NCBI RefSeq assembly: GCF_014842875.1 | Contig: NZ_JACYXZ010000005.1 | Span: forward strand, 171,269-235,268 | Reading direction: 5' to 3' | DNA from: Nocardioides donggukensis | Lineage (GTDB): Bacteria > Actinomycetota > Actinomycetes > Propionibacteriales > Nocardioidaceae | Length of the DNA: 64,000 bases | Part shown: one piece after another, positions 7,964 through 19,194 of the stretch | Layout of the letters: each line of letters begins with the position of its first letter | Numbering within the stretch: the stretch's first letter is position 1 | Notes under the pieces: model-generated | What the model was told of the DNA's origin: nothing | What the model saw: the letters and a program-made list of their open reading frames with translations, nothing else | The model's database searches: none | Translations under genes and position numbers: made by a program

Positions 7964-8759
7964 GCAACGACGTGCTGGAAGCCGTCCTCGCCGACCTGGC
8001 CGCCGAGGGGGACCTGCTGGAGCGCCTCGTCGCGCCGCTCGGCGAGACCGGCTGGCGGACGCCGACCCCCGCGGCCGGCTGGGACGTCGCCACCCAGGTC
8101 GCCCACCTTGCCTGGACCGACGAGGCCGCGGTGGCGGCCGCGGTCGCCGCGGGCGGCGACAAGGAGGCCTGGGACGCCCTCGTCCTGCGGGCGATGGCAG
8201 ACCCGGACGGGTTCGTCGACACGGTCGCGCTCGAGGGTGGCCGGGTGTCGGCCGAGGAGCTGCTGGCCCGGTGGCGAGCGGCGCGTACGGCGCTGGCGCG
8301 GGCCCTGCGCGAGGTCCCGCAGGGCGAGCGGATGCCGTGGTTCGGGCCGCCGATGTCGCCGACGTCGATGGCCACCGCCCGGTTCATGGAGACCTGGGCG
8401 CACTCCCTGGACGTGCACGAGGCGCTCGGCGCCGAGCCGGAGGTCTCCGACCGGGTCCGGCACGTCGCGCACATCGGCGTCCGCACCCGGGGCTTCGCCT
8501 ACTCCGTGCACGGGCTGACCCCGCCGGACGAGGAGCCCCGCGTCGAGCTCGACGCACCGTCCGGCGAGACGTGGGCCTGGGGGCCGGAGGACGCGGCGCA
8601 GCGGGTGACCGGCCCGGCGTACGACTTCTGCCTGCTGGTCACCCAGCGCCGGCACCGCGACGACGTCGCGCTGGTCGCCGAGGGCGAGGATGCCGAGACC
8701 TGGTTGGGGATCGCGCAGGCCTTCGCCGGGCCGCCGGGTGGCGGACGGGAGCCGCGGGG

Positions 8760-8763
<4 letters not shown>
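7960..8763 (+). CDS. TIGR03084 family protein (DinB/maleylpyruvate isomerase-like fold)
   Basis: A 267-aa protein starting with GTG inside the TetR stop. The N-terminus has the four-helix DinB_2/MDMPI pattern: LVAPLGETGWRTPTPAAGWDV (about 23-43, broken as LVAPLGETGW and TPTPAAGWDV), VAHLAWTDE with a metal-ligand His, and METWAHSLDVHEAL with the second His pair. These match the TIGR03084 family of predicted metal-binding proteins. Relatives use mycothiol as a cofactor, so a mycothiol-dependent isomerase or conjugase acting on the operon's substrate is possible. The biochemical role is not established. Confidence 0.82.
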
Positions 8764-10678
<1,915 letters not shown>

Positions 10679-10682
<4 letters not shown>

Positions 10683-11815
10683 GCGCCGAGCGGGACGCGC
10701 TCCGCGAGGCCGCGCGCGAGTTCGTGCGCCGCGAGGTCGCCCCGCACCTGCAGGACTGGGAGGACGCCGGCGAGATCCCGCGGGAGCTGCACGCGGCCGC
10801 CGCGAAGCAGGGACTGCTGGGCGTCTCGTTCCCCGAGTCCGTCGGCGGGGAGGGCGGCGACCTGCTCGACTCGATGGCGATGCAGGAGGGCTTCTTCGAG
10901 GCCGGCGCCTCCAGCGGCCTGATGGCCGGGCTCTTCACCGGCGGTATCGCGCTGCCGCACCTGGCCGCCAACGGGTCGCCGGACCTGGTCGACCGGTTCG
11001 TCCGCCCGACCCTGGCCGGCGAGCTGATCGGCGCGCTCGGCGTGACCGAGCCGGGCGGCGGCTCGGACGTCGCCGGCATCACCACGACCGCCGTCCGCGA
11101 CGGCGACCACTACGTCGTGAACGGCGCCAAGACGTTCATCACCTCCGGTGCCCGCGCCGACTTCGTCACCACCGCGGTGCGCACCGGCGGCCCCGGGCAC
11201 GCGGGCGTCAGCCTGCTCGTCGTCGAGAAGGGCACGCCTGGCTTCACCGTCGACCGCAGGCTGGCCAAGATGGGCTGGCACTGCTCCGACACCGCCGAGC
11301 TGTCGTACGTCGACGTGCGGGTGCCGGTGGCGAACCTGGTCGGCGAGGAGCACTCCGGGTTCGTGCAGATCGTCGAGCAGTTCGTCGTCGAGCGGCTCGC
11401 GCTGGCCGTGCACGGCTACGGGATCGCCGCCCGGTCGCTGGCCCTCGCCGCGGCGTACACGAAGGAGCGGGAGACGTTCGGCCGCCCGCTCGCCGACCGC
11501 CAGGTGGTCCGTCACCGGCTGGTCGAGATGCACCGGCAGGTCGAGGTGGCGCGCACGTACACCCGGCACGTGGCCGAGCGGCACGTCGCCGGCGAGAGCG
11601 TCGTCGCCGAGGCCTGCCTGGCGAAGCAGACCGCCGTCGAGACCGCCGAGCACGTGTGCCACCAGGCGGTGCAGCTCTTCGGCGGCACCGGATACATGCA
11701 CGGGACCGAGGTGGAGCGGCACTACCGCGACGCCCGGATCCTCGGCATCGGAGGAGGAGCGACCGAAGTGCTGACCGATCTGGCCGCCCGGCTGCTGGGG
11801 TACACCGGTGGTTGA
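10679..11815 (+). CDS. Acyl-CoA dehydrogenase
   Basis: A 378-aa acyl-CoA dehydrogenase starting at a GTG within the preceding stop. The middle-domain motif GVTEPGGGSDVAGITTTA (about 120-137) is present, as are the FAD contacts TFITSG and KMGWHCSDTAEL. The C-terminal helix has the family's catalytic-loop region FGGTGYMHGTEVERHYRDARIL (about 339-360, given here as FGGTGYMHG and ERHYRDARIL). The pattern fits citronellyl-CoA dehydrogenase (AtuD) or isovaleryl-CoA dehydrogenase-type enzymes: it would make the alpha,beta-unsaturated acyl-CoA carboxylated by the next two gene products. Confidence 0.9.
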
Positions 11816-13520
11816 GGAGCGAGGAACGAGCGTCTCGAAACCACCAGCCGATGCCCCGGTGGTTGAGGAGCGAGGAACGAGCGTCTCGAAACCACCCACG
11901 AACCGCGAGGCGATGCTCGCCAAGCTCGCCGACCTCGACGCCGAGCACGCGAAGGCGGTGGCCGGCGGCGGCGAGAAGTACCTCGCGCGCCACCACGCCC
12001 GCGGCAAGCTGCTGCCGCGCGAACGGATCGAGCTGCTGGTCGACGAGGGCTCGGCGTTCCTGGAGCTGTCGCCGCTGGCCGGCTGGGGCTCGGACTTCAC
12101 GGTTGGCGCGAGCGTGGTCACCGGCATCGGTGTGGTCGAGGGCGTGGAGTGCATGATCACCGCCAACGACCCGTCGGTGAAGGGCGGGGCGAGCAACCCG
12201 TGGACGGTGAAGAAGATCTTCCGGGCCTCGCAGATCGCCGAGGAGAACGGGCTGCCGACGGTCTCGCTGGTCGAGTCCGGCGGGGCGGACCTGCCGACGC
12301 AGAAGGAGATCTTCATCCCCGGCGGCAAGCTCTTCCGGGACCTGACCCGCGCCAGCGCCCGCAAGGAGCCGACGATCGCGCTGGTCTTCGGCAACTCGAC
12401 CGCGGGCGGGGCGTACGTGCCCGGCATGAGCGACTACACGGTGATGGTCAAGGAGCAGGCCAAGGTCTTCCTCGGCGGACCGCCGCTGGTGAAGATGGCG
12501 ACCGGCGAGGAGTCCGACGACGAGTCGCTCGGCGGCGCGGAGATGCACGCCCGGATCTCCGGGCTGGCCGACTACCTCGCCGAGGACGAGCGGGACGCGA
12601 TCCGGATCGGCCGCCGGATCGTCGCGAGGCTGAACTGGCGCAAGGCGACGCTGGTTGAGGAGGGCCGCCGCGCGACGGTGGTTGAGGAGGGCCGCCAAGG
12701 CCCGTCTCGAAACCACCTGCCGTACGCCGAGCCGGACGCCGACCCCGACGGCCTGCTCGACCTGATCCCGAGCGACCTCAAGGAGCCGTTCGACCCGCGC
12801 GAGGTGATCGCCCGGATCTGCGACGGTGTGAGCGAGACCAACGGCGCGGCGTTCGACGAGTTCAAGCCGCTCTACGGCACCTCGCTGGTCACCGGCTGGG
12901 CCAGGCTGCACGGGCACCCGATCGGCATCCTCGCCAACGCGCAGGGGGTGCTGTTCTCCGAGGAGGCGCAGAAGGCGACACAGTTCATCCAGCTCGCCAA
13001 CCAGGTCGACGTACCGCTGCTGTTCCTGCACAACACCACCGGCTACATGGTCGGCAAGGAGTACGAGCAGGGCGGGATCATCAAGCACGGCGCGCAGATG
13101 ATCAACGCGGTCTCGAACTCCACCGTCCCGCACATCAGCGTGGTCATGGGCGCCTCCTACGGCGCCGGGAACTACGGCATGAACGGCCGCGCCTTCGACC
13201 CGCGGTTCCTCTTCACCTGGCCGAGCGCGAAGTCGGCGGTGATGGGCCCGGCCCAACTGGCCGGGGTGCTCTCGATCGTGGCGCGGGCCGCGTCGGAGGC
13301 GAAGGGGAAGGCGTACGACGAGGAGGCCGACGCCGGCATGCGCGAGTTCATCGAGGCCTCGGTGGAGGAGCAGTCGCTGCCGTTCTTCCTGTCCGGGATG
13401 CTGTACGACGACGGGGTCATCGACCCGCGCGACACCCGCACCGTCCTGGGCATCTGCCTGTCCGTCATCGACAACACCGAATTCGCGGGCACCGACCGCT
13501 TCGGTGTCTTCAGGATGTGA
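11808..13520 (+). CDS. Acyl-CoA carboxylase beta subunit (carboxyltransferase) with in-frame repeats
   Basis: 570 aa from the GTG at 11808, overlapping the upstream gene by 8 bp. Residues 1-30 are two repeat-encoded peptides (VVEERGTSVSKPP). The carboxyltransferase N domain then starts at REAMLAKL and contains GSAFLELS, FGNSTAGGAYVPGMSDY and FLGGPPLVKMATGE. Residues about 282-304 (TLVEEGRRATVVEEGRQGPS) are another repeat copy placed in a loop before PYAEPDADPDGLLD. The CT C domain follows, with IGILANAQGVLFSEEAQKA and MGASYGAGNYGM. It pairs with the alpha subunit downstream as in methylcrotonyl-/geranyl-CoA carboxylase. Confidence 0.93.
   Translation: MVEERGTSVSKPPADAPVVEERGTSVSKPPTNREAMLAKLADLDAEHAKAVAGGGEKYLARHHARGKLLPRERIELLVDEGSAFLELSPLAGWGSDFTVGASVVTGIGVVEGVECMITANDPSVKGGASNPWTVKKIFRASQIAEENGLPTVSLVESGGADLPTQKEIFIPGGKLFRDLTRASARKEPTIALVFGNSTAGGAYVPGMSDYTVMVKEQAKVFLGGPPLVKMATGEESDDESLGGAEMHARISGLADYLAEDERDAIRIGRRIVARLNWRKATLVEEGRRATVVEEGRQGPSRNHLPYAEPDADPDGLLDLIPSDLKEPFDPREVIARICDGVSETNGAAFDEFKPLYGTSLVTGWARLHGHPIGILANAQGVLFSEEAQKATQFIQLANQVDVPLLFLHNTTGYMVGKEYEQGGIIKHGAQMINAVSNSTVPHISVVMGASYGAGNYGMNGRAFDPRFLFTWPSAKSAVMGPAQLAGVLSIVARAASEAKGKAYDEEADAGMREFIEASVEEQSLPFFLSGMLYDDGVIDPRDTRTVLGICLSVIDNTEFAGTDRFGVFRM
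11810..11897 (+). repeat. Two dispersed-repeat copies at the 5' end of the carboxyltransferase gene
   Basis: Two copies of ggttgaggagcgaggaacga-gcgtctcgaaaccacc separated by a short linker (agccgatgccccggt). The ends GGTGGTT and AACCACC are inverted repeats of each other. The first copy overlaps the stop codon of the upstream dehydrogenase gene and the second lies wholly inside the reading frame. Confidence 0.9.
12651..12716 (+). repeat. In-frame dispersed repeat within the carboxyltransferase gene
   Basis: ggttgaggagggccgccgcg-cgac followed by ggttgaggagggccgccaag-gcccgtctcgaaaccacc. The frame is kept and the insert encodes a charged loop between the two carboxyltransferase subdomains. Confidence 0.85.
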
Positions 13521-15673
13521 GCGAGATGACCGACCCGAACCCCCCGCAGGTCGAGGAGGGCCGTGAGCCCCCGATGGTTGACGAGGGCCGCGAGCCCCCG
13601 GTGGTTGAGGAGGGCCGTCAAGGCCCGTCTCGAAACCACCCCATCACCCGCCTCCTCGTCGCCAACCGCGGCGAGATCGCCCGCCGGGTCTTCGCGACCT
13701 GCCGGCGCCTGGGCATCGAGACCGTCGCCGTGCACTCCGACGCGGACGCCGGTCTGCCGTTCGTTCGCGAGGCCGACGTCGCGGTCCGGCTGCCCGGCAG
13801 CACGCCCGCGGAGACGTACCTGCGGATCGACCTGGTGCTCGACGCCGCCCGCCGTACCGGCGCGGACGCGGTCCACCCGGGCTACGGCTTCCTGTCCGAG
13901 AACGCCGACTTCGCCCGGGCGGTGCTGGACGCCGGCCTGACCTGGGTGGGGCCGGCGCCGGAGTCGATCGAGCGGATGGGCTCGAAGGTGGCCGCCAAGG
14001 AGCTGATGGAGGCCGCCGGGGTGCCGGTGCTGGGGAACCTGGCGGTGGGGGCCCTTCGAGACGGCTCATCCCTCGCCTCCTCAGGGAGCGGCGACGGCTC
14101 GTCCCTCGCCTCCTCAGGGAGCGAAGCGACCGAGGACGACCTGCCGCTGCTGGTGAAGGCCTCGGCGGGCGGCGGTGGCCGCGGCATGCGGATCGTCCGG
14201 TCGCTGGCCGACCTGCCCGGCGAGATCGAGAAGGCGCAGGCCGAGGCGGAGTCCGCGTTCGGCGACGGCACCGTCTTCGTCGAGCCGTTCGTCGAGCACG
14301 GCCGGCACGTCGAGGTGCAGGTCGTCGGCCACGCCGACGGCGTCCTCGTGCTGGGGGAGCGGGACTGCTCGATCCAGCGGCGACACCAGAAGGTGGTCGA
14401 GGAGGCGCCCGCGCCCTCCCTGCCCGAGGGCACCCGGGCGGCGCTGCACGAGGCGGCCCGCGCGGCCGCGGCGGCGATCGACTACCGCGGCGCCGGGACG
14501 GTGGAGTTCCTCTACGACGCCGAGGCCGACCGGTTCTTCTTCCTGGAGATGAACACCCGGCTCCAGGTCGAGCACCCGGTCACCGAGGCGGTCTTCGGCG
14601 TCGACCTGGTCGAGGTCCAGCTCCAGGTCGCCGAGGGCCGGGCGGTCGGTCCGACGAGTCGGCACCGGGCGTCGTCGGCCGCCCATCCGGAGGGGCACGC
14701 GGTCGAGGTGCGGCTCTACGCCGAGGACCCGGCCGCCGGCTTCCAGCCGCAGAGCGGCCGCCTCGCCAGCTTCACCGTGCCGGGGGTGAGCGTGGAGTTC
14801 GGTCCGCTGGCCGGCCCGGGCCTGCGGCTGGACTCCGGCTTCGAGGCCGGCAGCGAGGTCGGCACCCACTACGACGCGATGCTGGCCAAGGTGGTCTCCT
14901 GGGCGCCCACCCGCGAGGACGCCCTGCGACGGCTGGCCGGGGCGCTGGCCAGGGCGCGGATCCACGGCCTGGTCACGAACCGCGACCTGCTGGTCGAGGT
15001 GCTGCGGCACGAGGACTTCGTGGCGGGCCGGGTCTCGACCGACTTCCTGGAGCGCAGCGGCGTGCTCGAGGCGGGCGGGAAGGCCGACCACCGAGACGCC
15101 ACCGTGGCCGCCGCGCTGGCGCTGGCCGAGCACACCCGGGCTCGCCGCACCGTGCAGCGCGGCATCCCGGTGGCGTGGCGCAACGTGGTCAGCCAGCCCC
15201 AGGTCACCCGCTTCGCCGTCGGCGAGGAGGAGGTCGAGGTCTCCTGGCTGGGCGGTCGCGACGGCTACGCGGTCGACGGTCTGGTCGTGATCGCGGCGAG
15301 CACCGACCGGGTGGTGCTGGAGGCGGACGGCGTGCGGACGGCGTACGACGTGGTGCTCGACGGCGGCGACGTCCACGTGGACTCGGCCGCGGGGCACCTG
15401 TCGCTGCGGGCGCTGCCGCGGTTCACCGACCCGGCCGAGGCGGTGGCCAGCGGCTCCCTGCTGGCGCCGATGCCGGGCACGGTGGTCCGGGTCGAGGTGG
15501 AGGCCGGCGCCCGGGTCGAGGCGGGGCAGACGGTCCTCGTGCTCGAGGCGATGAAGATGCAGCACACCGTGACCGCGCCGACGGCCGGCGTGGTCACCCA
15601 GCTCGATGTCACACCCGGCACGCAGGTCGCGTCCGGCGAGGTTCTGGCAGTCGTTGAAGGAGAAGCAGGATGA
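13517..15673 (+). CDS. Acyl-CoA carboxylase alpha subunit (biotin carboxylase plus BCCP) with in-frame repeats
   Basis: 718 aa; GTG overlapping the beta-subunit stop (ATG 13526 is an alternative). Residues about 10-38 are three repeat-encoded copies (VEEGREPP type). The biotin carboxylase domain starts at ITRLLVANRGEIARRV. A second insert, LRDGSSLASSGSGDGSSLAS (about 179-205), lies at the start of the ATP-grasp lid just before the glycine-rich loop KASAGGGGRGMRIV. Further landmarks are RDCSIQRRHQKV and EMNTRLQVEHPVTE. The C-terminal biotinyl domain carries EAMKMQH with the biotinylated Lys at about 678. It supplies carboxybiotin to the preceding subunit. Confidence 0.93.
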   Translation: MSEMTDPNPPQVEEGREPPMVDEGREPPVVEEGRQGPSRNHPITRLLVANRGEIARRVFATCRRLGIETVAVHSDADAGLPFVREADVAVRLPGSTPAETYLRIDLVLDAARRTGADAVHPGYGFLSENADFARAVLDAGLTWVGPAPESIERMGSKVAAKELMEAAGVPVLGNLAVGALRDGSSLASSGSGDGSSLASSGSEATEDDLPLLVKASAGGGGRGMRIVRSLADLPGEIEKAQAEAESAFGDGTVFVEPFVEHGRHVEVQVVGHADGVLVLGERDCSIQRRHQKVVEEAPAPSLPEGTRAALHEAARAAAAAIDYRGAGTVEFLYDAEADRFFFLEMNTRLQVEHPVTEAVFGVDLVEVQLQVAEGRAVGPTSRHRASSAAHPEGHAVEVRLYAEDPAAGFQPQSGRLASFTVPGVSVEFGPLAGPGLRLDSGFEAGSEVGTHYDAMLAKVVSWAPTREDALRRLAGALARARIHGLVTNRDLLVEVLRHEDFVAGRVSTDFLERSGVLEAGGKADHRDATVAAALALAEHTRARRTVQRGIPVAWRNVVSQPQVTRFAVGEEEVEVSWLGGRDGYAVDGLVVIAASTDRVVLEADGVRTAYDVVLDGGDVHVDSAAGHLSLRALPRFTDPAEAVASGSLLAPMPGTVVRVEVEAGARVEAGQTVLVLEAMKMQHTVTAPTAGVVTQLDVTPGTQVASGEVLAVVEGEAG
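13547..13640 (+). repeat. Three dispersed-repeat copies at the 5' end of the biotin carboxylase gene
   Basis: Three partial to full copies of ggttgaggagggccgtgagc-type units. The last runs to the characteristic end cccgtctcgaaaccacc. All are in frame with the biotin carboxylase gene. Confidence 0.88.
14055..14129 (+). repeat. In-frame repeat within the biotin carboxylase ATP-grasp region
   Basis: Two copies of gacggctcatccctcgcctc-ctcagggagcg, preceded by ccttcgaga. Related 'ttcgagacgg...cctcctca' sequence is found between genes elsewhere. It encodes DGSSLASSGSG twice. Confidence 0.85.
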
Positions 15674-16836
15674 GCGAGATCGCATTCACCGAGTCCGACG
15701 AGCGGCGCGAGCTGCGCAAGCAGGTGGCCCGGCTGGCGTCGAAGTACGGCCGCGAGTACTTCACCGAGCAGGCCCGCTCCGGTGGCAAGACCACCGACCT
15801 GTGGCTGGAGATCGGCAAGAACGGCTACCTCGGGATCAACATCCCCGAGGAGTACGGCGGCGCGGGCGGCGGCATCGGCGACATCGCGGCGGTGTGCGAG
15901 GAGCTCGCGGCGCAGGGCTGCCCGCTGCTGATGATGGTGGTCAGCCCGGCGATCTGCGGCACCGTGATCGGCCGCTTCGGCACCGAGGAGCAGAAGCGGA
16001 GGTGGCTGCCCGGGATCGCCGACGGCACCGGCACGATGGCCTTCGCGATCACCGAGCCGGACGCGGGCACGAACTCGCACAACATCACCACCACCGCCCG
16101 TCGGGACGGTGACGAGTGGGTGCTGAACGGGCGCAAGATCTACATCTCCGGCGTCGACGAGGCCGACAACGTGCTGGTCGTGGCGCGCACCGAGGACGCG
16201 AAGACCGGCAAGCTCAAGCCGTGCCTGTTCGTGGTGCCGACGGACGCCGCGGGCTTCGAGTTCTATCCGATCCCGATGGAGATCGTCTCGCCGGAGCTGC
16301 AGTTCCAGGTGTTCATCGACGACGTCCGGCTGCCCGCCGACGCGCTGGTCGGCGACGAGGACGCCGGCCTGGTGCAGCTCTTCGCCGGGCTCAACCCGGA
16401 GCGGATCATGGCGGCGTCGTTCTCGACCGGCCTGGCCCGCTTCGCCCTCGGCGAGGCGACCGCCTACGCCAAGGAGCGCACGGTCTTCAAGGACCCGATC
16501 GGCGCCCACCAGGGCATCGCGCACCCGCTGGCGCAGTCGCACATCGAGATCGAGATGGCCCGGCTGATGACCCAGAAGGCCGCCGCCCTGCTCGACGCCG
16601 GCGACGACATGGGCGCCGGCGAGGCCGCGAACATGGCGAAGTACGCCGCCGCCGAGGCCGCCTGTGACGCCGCGGACCGGGCCGTGCAGACGCACGGGGG
16701 CAACGGGATCACCCAGGAGTACGGGATGGCCGGGCTGCTCGTCGCTGCTCGCGCCGGTCGGATCGCTCCGGTGAGTCGGGAGATGATCCTGAACTTCGTG
16801 GCGATGCATTCGCTGGGGTTGCCGAAGTCGTACTGA
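15670..16836 (+). CDS. Acyl-CoA dehydrogenase
   Basis: A 388-aa acyl-CoA dehydrogenase; the ATG overlaps the stop of the biotin carboxylase gene (ATGA), with ribosome-binding site GAAGGAGAAGCAGG. Motifs: FAITEPDAGTNSHNITTTA (about 116-134), the flavin-contact KIYISG, and the C-terminal AVQTHGGNGITQEYGM. Last gene of the operon. It most resembles actinobacterial FadE enzymes for branched or methyl-substituted acyl-CoAs and may act before or after the carboxylation step. Confidence 0.9.
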   Translation: MSEIAFTESDERRELRKQVARLASKYGREYFTEQARSGGKTTDLWLEIGKNGYLGINIPEEYGGAGGGIGDIAAVCEELAAQGCPLLMMVVSPAICGTVIGRFGTEEQKRRWLPGIADGTGTMAFAITEPDAGTNSHNITTTARRDGDEWVLNGRKIYISGVDEADNVLVVARTEDAKTGKLKPCLFVVPTDAAGFEFYPIPMEIVSPELQFQVFIDDVRLPADALVGDEDAGLVQLFAGLNPERIMAASFSTGLARFALGEATAYAKERTVFKDPIGAHQGIAHPLAQSHIEIEMARLMTQKAAALLDAGDDMGAGEAANMAKYAAAEAACDAADRAVQTHGGNGITQEYGMAGLLVAARAGRIAPVSREMILNFVAMHSLGLPKSY

Positions 16837-16845
16837 GGGACGTGC

Positions 16846-17220
16846 TCAGCGCCAGTGGGCCTCTGGTGTGGACGCAACCTCACGGACGTTGCCGTCGTCG
16901 GAGACTGACCAGATGCGCACTCGGAGTCGCTGGCGTATCCAGTCAGGCACGCGAAGCGCGGCGGTCACCGCCTCGTCTGGGACCACCACGCCCAGCAGCG
17001 AGTCGGCGGCGTCCTCAGGAACGCGGCGTAGGAGCTGCCCGTAGAGCGTGTCGACGTCGAGACGGATGGCCTTGGTCCTGCCCTTGGCCTCCGCGTAGAG
17101 AGTGGCCGGGCCCTTGGTTGCCTTCACATCGACGTGCTGCACCTCCCTCTGAACGACCCAGCCGTCAGCCTCGAGATGTGCGCAGAAGGCATCAACCACC
17201 CGAGCCTCGTCACCCCGCAT
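16846..17220 (-). CDS. Small PD-(D/E)XK-like protein of unknown function
   Basis: A 124-aa protein from the ATG at 17220, chosen because a strong GGGGAGGTG ribosome-binding site precedes it (a longer frame runs to 17277). The sequence VVDAFCAHLEADGWVVQ then LYAEAKGRTKAIRLDVDTL is the fold pattern of an archaeo-Holliday-resolvase or Mrr-like nuclease core: an N-terminal helix with a Glu, then a strand carrying E-x-K. The upstream acidic residue is not clear. It marks the left end of a lower-GC block with several nuclease-like genes, so a defence or mobile-element role is plausible but unproven. Confidence 0.6.
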   Translation of the reverse strand: MRGDEARVVDAFCAHLEADGWVVQREVQHVDVKATKGPATLYAEAKGRTKAIRLDVDTLYGQLLRRVPEDAADSLLGVVVPDEAVTAALRVPDWIRQRLRVRIWSVSDDGNVREVASTPEAHWR

Positions 17221-17365
17221 TGGGCACCTCCCCTCCACGCCAAGTTCAGCATGCCTCGAAACGGGCGAGCGCGTCATACTCCCTAGGAGTCGCTTCAGCC
17301 GACGACCTCGGGAGAAGGCCTCGCGAGAGCGGTCGAGCCAGCAACAGTGAAGCCAGTGCCGAGTG

Positions 17366-18040
17366 TCATGTCAGGCTTCGCGTCGCGGGCGCCCCGACCT
17401 CGAGCTGAACCTGAACGGCAGCCTTGCTCCGGCTGCATGACATCCACACGACCACGTCCAATATGCGGAGGGTGCTGATCGGCTTCGTCACACGCGTGGG
17501 GCGAAGGTCATCGATTCTCTGTCGTAGGCCCTCGTCCTTGAGGGCATCCGCAATCGGGCGCCACGTGTCGAAGCGGAGTTGCAGGGCCTCAGAGATGACG
17601 GAGTCAACGATGGGCACCAGCTCGGGGCGCTTGCGCGCCAACAGTTTGCTTGCCTTGGTGCGGCCCACGCCAGGGATCTCGCGGATGAGTGACCACAGCC
17701 CGCTGGCCGCTTGAAGTTCGGGCTGGTCCGCCTCCCACAGTGGACACCGCGGGGGCACGGCATCGAGCGCATCCGCAAGTTCTTGCGAGGTCAGCAGCGT
17801 CCGGACCGCCTTGGGGCCGAATCGCACGTCAAGCAGCGACGAGGCCGCGATGTCGTCACCGGTGAAGCGTCCAGGGGGGTTATCTGCGAGTAGACCGTAC
17901 TCATCTAGGCCGTCGAACACGGAACCGGCAAAGCCGCGCTCAGGCTCGAAGTATGCGTCGACCAGAGGTTGGGCATGTGGACTGCCGACGAGTTGATCAA
18001 TGCGCCTACGAGCTTCGCCTGGGTCGGTCTGTTGGGCCAT
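17366..18040 (-). CDS. DUF6308 family protein
   Basis: A 224-aa protein from the ATG at 18040 (MAQQTDPGEARR). The central segment SLIREIPGVGRTKASKLLARK RPELVPIVDS (about 130-160) is a helix-hairpin-helix DNA-binding element with the GVG turn, and the spacing and flanks match the DUF6308 family. Its end (DVVVWM) is a hydrophobic beta strand. Members are scattered in Actinomycetota, often in variable regions. DNA binding is likely; the cellular role is unknown. The frame stays open well upstream of 18040, but that part has no family similarity. Confidence 0.65.
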   Translation of the reverse strand: MAQQTDPGEARRRIDQLVGSPHAQPLVDAYFEPERGFAGSVFDGLDEYGLLADNPPGRFTGDDIAASSLLDVRFGPKAVRTLLTSQELADALDAVPPRCPLWEADQPELQAASGLWSLIREIPGVGRTKASKLLARKRPELVPIVDSVISEALQLRFDTWRPIADALKDEGLRQRIDDLRPTRVTKPISTLRILDVVVWMSCSRSKAAVQVQLEVGAPATRSLT

Positions 18041-18123
18041 GACTCGGATTATGGGCGGAGCACGCCGCATAGTCCTGCAGCTGTACGCCATGCCCACTTG
18101 AAGGCTGTCGCCCTTCTCCCGCG

Positions 18124-18411
18124 TCACGGCTTTCGGGCAGCCGCGGCCTCGTGTGCTTTGAATATGGCCTCGCGGTACCGCGCCAGACGTGCGGCGAGGT
18201 CCTTGGCGGCCTTGCGCGTGATGTCCTAGCCGTCCAGTTGGCGTAGCCACCGGACTAGTTCCCGACCGTCGAGGAAGTGCACACCATCCATCTTGTGACC
18301 GGGCACCGTCTGCGTTGCTGCTCCAAAGGACGACTGCCGGGGTAACTGTGACCGGCTGAAGGCTGGCCCTGTGACGGGCGGAGCGTTCTGCATTGAGCAG
18401 GGTTGGGGCAA
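18124..18411 (-). pseudogene. Degenerate coding remnant interrupted by an in-frame TAG
   Basis: The minus strand encodes MDGVHFLDGRELVRWLRQLD-G ending in TAG at 18228-18226. The same frame then continues with DITRKAAKDLAARLARYREA and on to ARKP before TGA at 18124-18126. Both parts look like protein-coding helices, and the first resembles the C-terminus of NERD-domain nuclease-like proteins. A single stop codon therefore appears to split an older gene, and the upstream part is not recognisable. Identity uncertain. Confidence 0.35.
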
Positions 18412-18699
18412 TGCCTAGGTCCGCGTGCGAGCTTGGCTGACGCTGGCATCTCGGTGACCGTGCGGGCTCACCTCGGAGGCACTCGACTCCGCCCAAGGGC
18501 CGTGGGCGGGTAGGTCGAAGCGCCACGGCAAGTTCGGGCGCTTGCGCCCGGAGGCGCCCCAGAAGGACGCCGACAGGCGGCGGAAAGACGCGCCCAGCCG
18601 CCCCGTAAGCGTGGTCGGGCGGACCCGAAGATGCACGGCAGACCTCGCGATCGGCGCGACCCTGGGATGGGTGCAGATTCTCTGTGTGTTGCGAAGCGG
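18412..18699. other. No recognisable gene
   Basis: Between the coding remnant and the next small gene I see no frame with family similarity, a good start or clear codon bias. It may be further debris of the decayed gene. Confidence 0.4.
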
Positions 18700-18996
18700 T
18701 CAGCCGGTCACGGGAACGCTGTACTTGGCCCCGAGGCCAAGCACATGAGGGCGCGGCTGGGGATTGCCACACGACGCGGTCTGTGGCGGGTTCTCCGAAG
18801 CGAGGCCGGCTGCACCAGGAGTGATCTGCCAGTGCTCCTTGAGCAGTTCGCGATCCGCATGGAGCGCCGACAATGACTGCTCGACTTCCGTAGTGCTCCG
18901 AGCGCTTCCGTCGGGATGGTGCAGCAGCGCACCGCCCTCCAGTGTTGTGATCTGGGAGGTCAACTCGTCATAGATGCGATCGTGCAAGTCGGTCAT
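18700..18996 (-). CDS. Small hypothetical protein
   Basis: A 98-aa frame from the ATG at 18996 (MTDLHDRIYDELTSQ). The first two thirds are helical with hydrophilic heptad-like spacing (LHDRIYDELTSQITTLEGG then EVEQSLSALHADRELL). The last third (about 65-98) is proline- and glycine-rich and may be a misread end after a frameshift. No family recognised. Its neighbours on both sides are accessory genes. Confidence 0.4.
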   Translation of the reverse strand: MTDLHDRIYDELTSQITTLEGGALLHHPDGSARSTTEVEQSLSALHADRELLKEHWQITPGAAGLASENPPQTASCGNPQPRPHVLGLGAKYSVPVTG

Positions 18997-19194
18997 ACGG
19001 GGAGTGTGGCGGGTACGCAGAAGGCCGATAAGCCTCAAGTGACTGACGGACCGGTTCCAACAACATCAACGGGACCGCATCCTGAGAAGGCGATCCTCGA
19101 CTTCGCCACTAGCCGTGCCGAGCCAACCATCGTTGAGGCGGCACCTGACACCGACTCGCGGCCGCTATTCCGCAACGAACAACGCCGCGTCCAA

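Noticed and set aside
18415..18636. 73-aa minus-strand frame
   Set aside because: Arg/Pro/Ser-rich shadow type with no start signal or family similarity.
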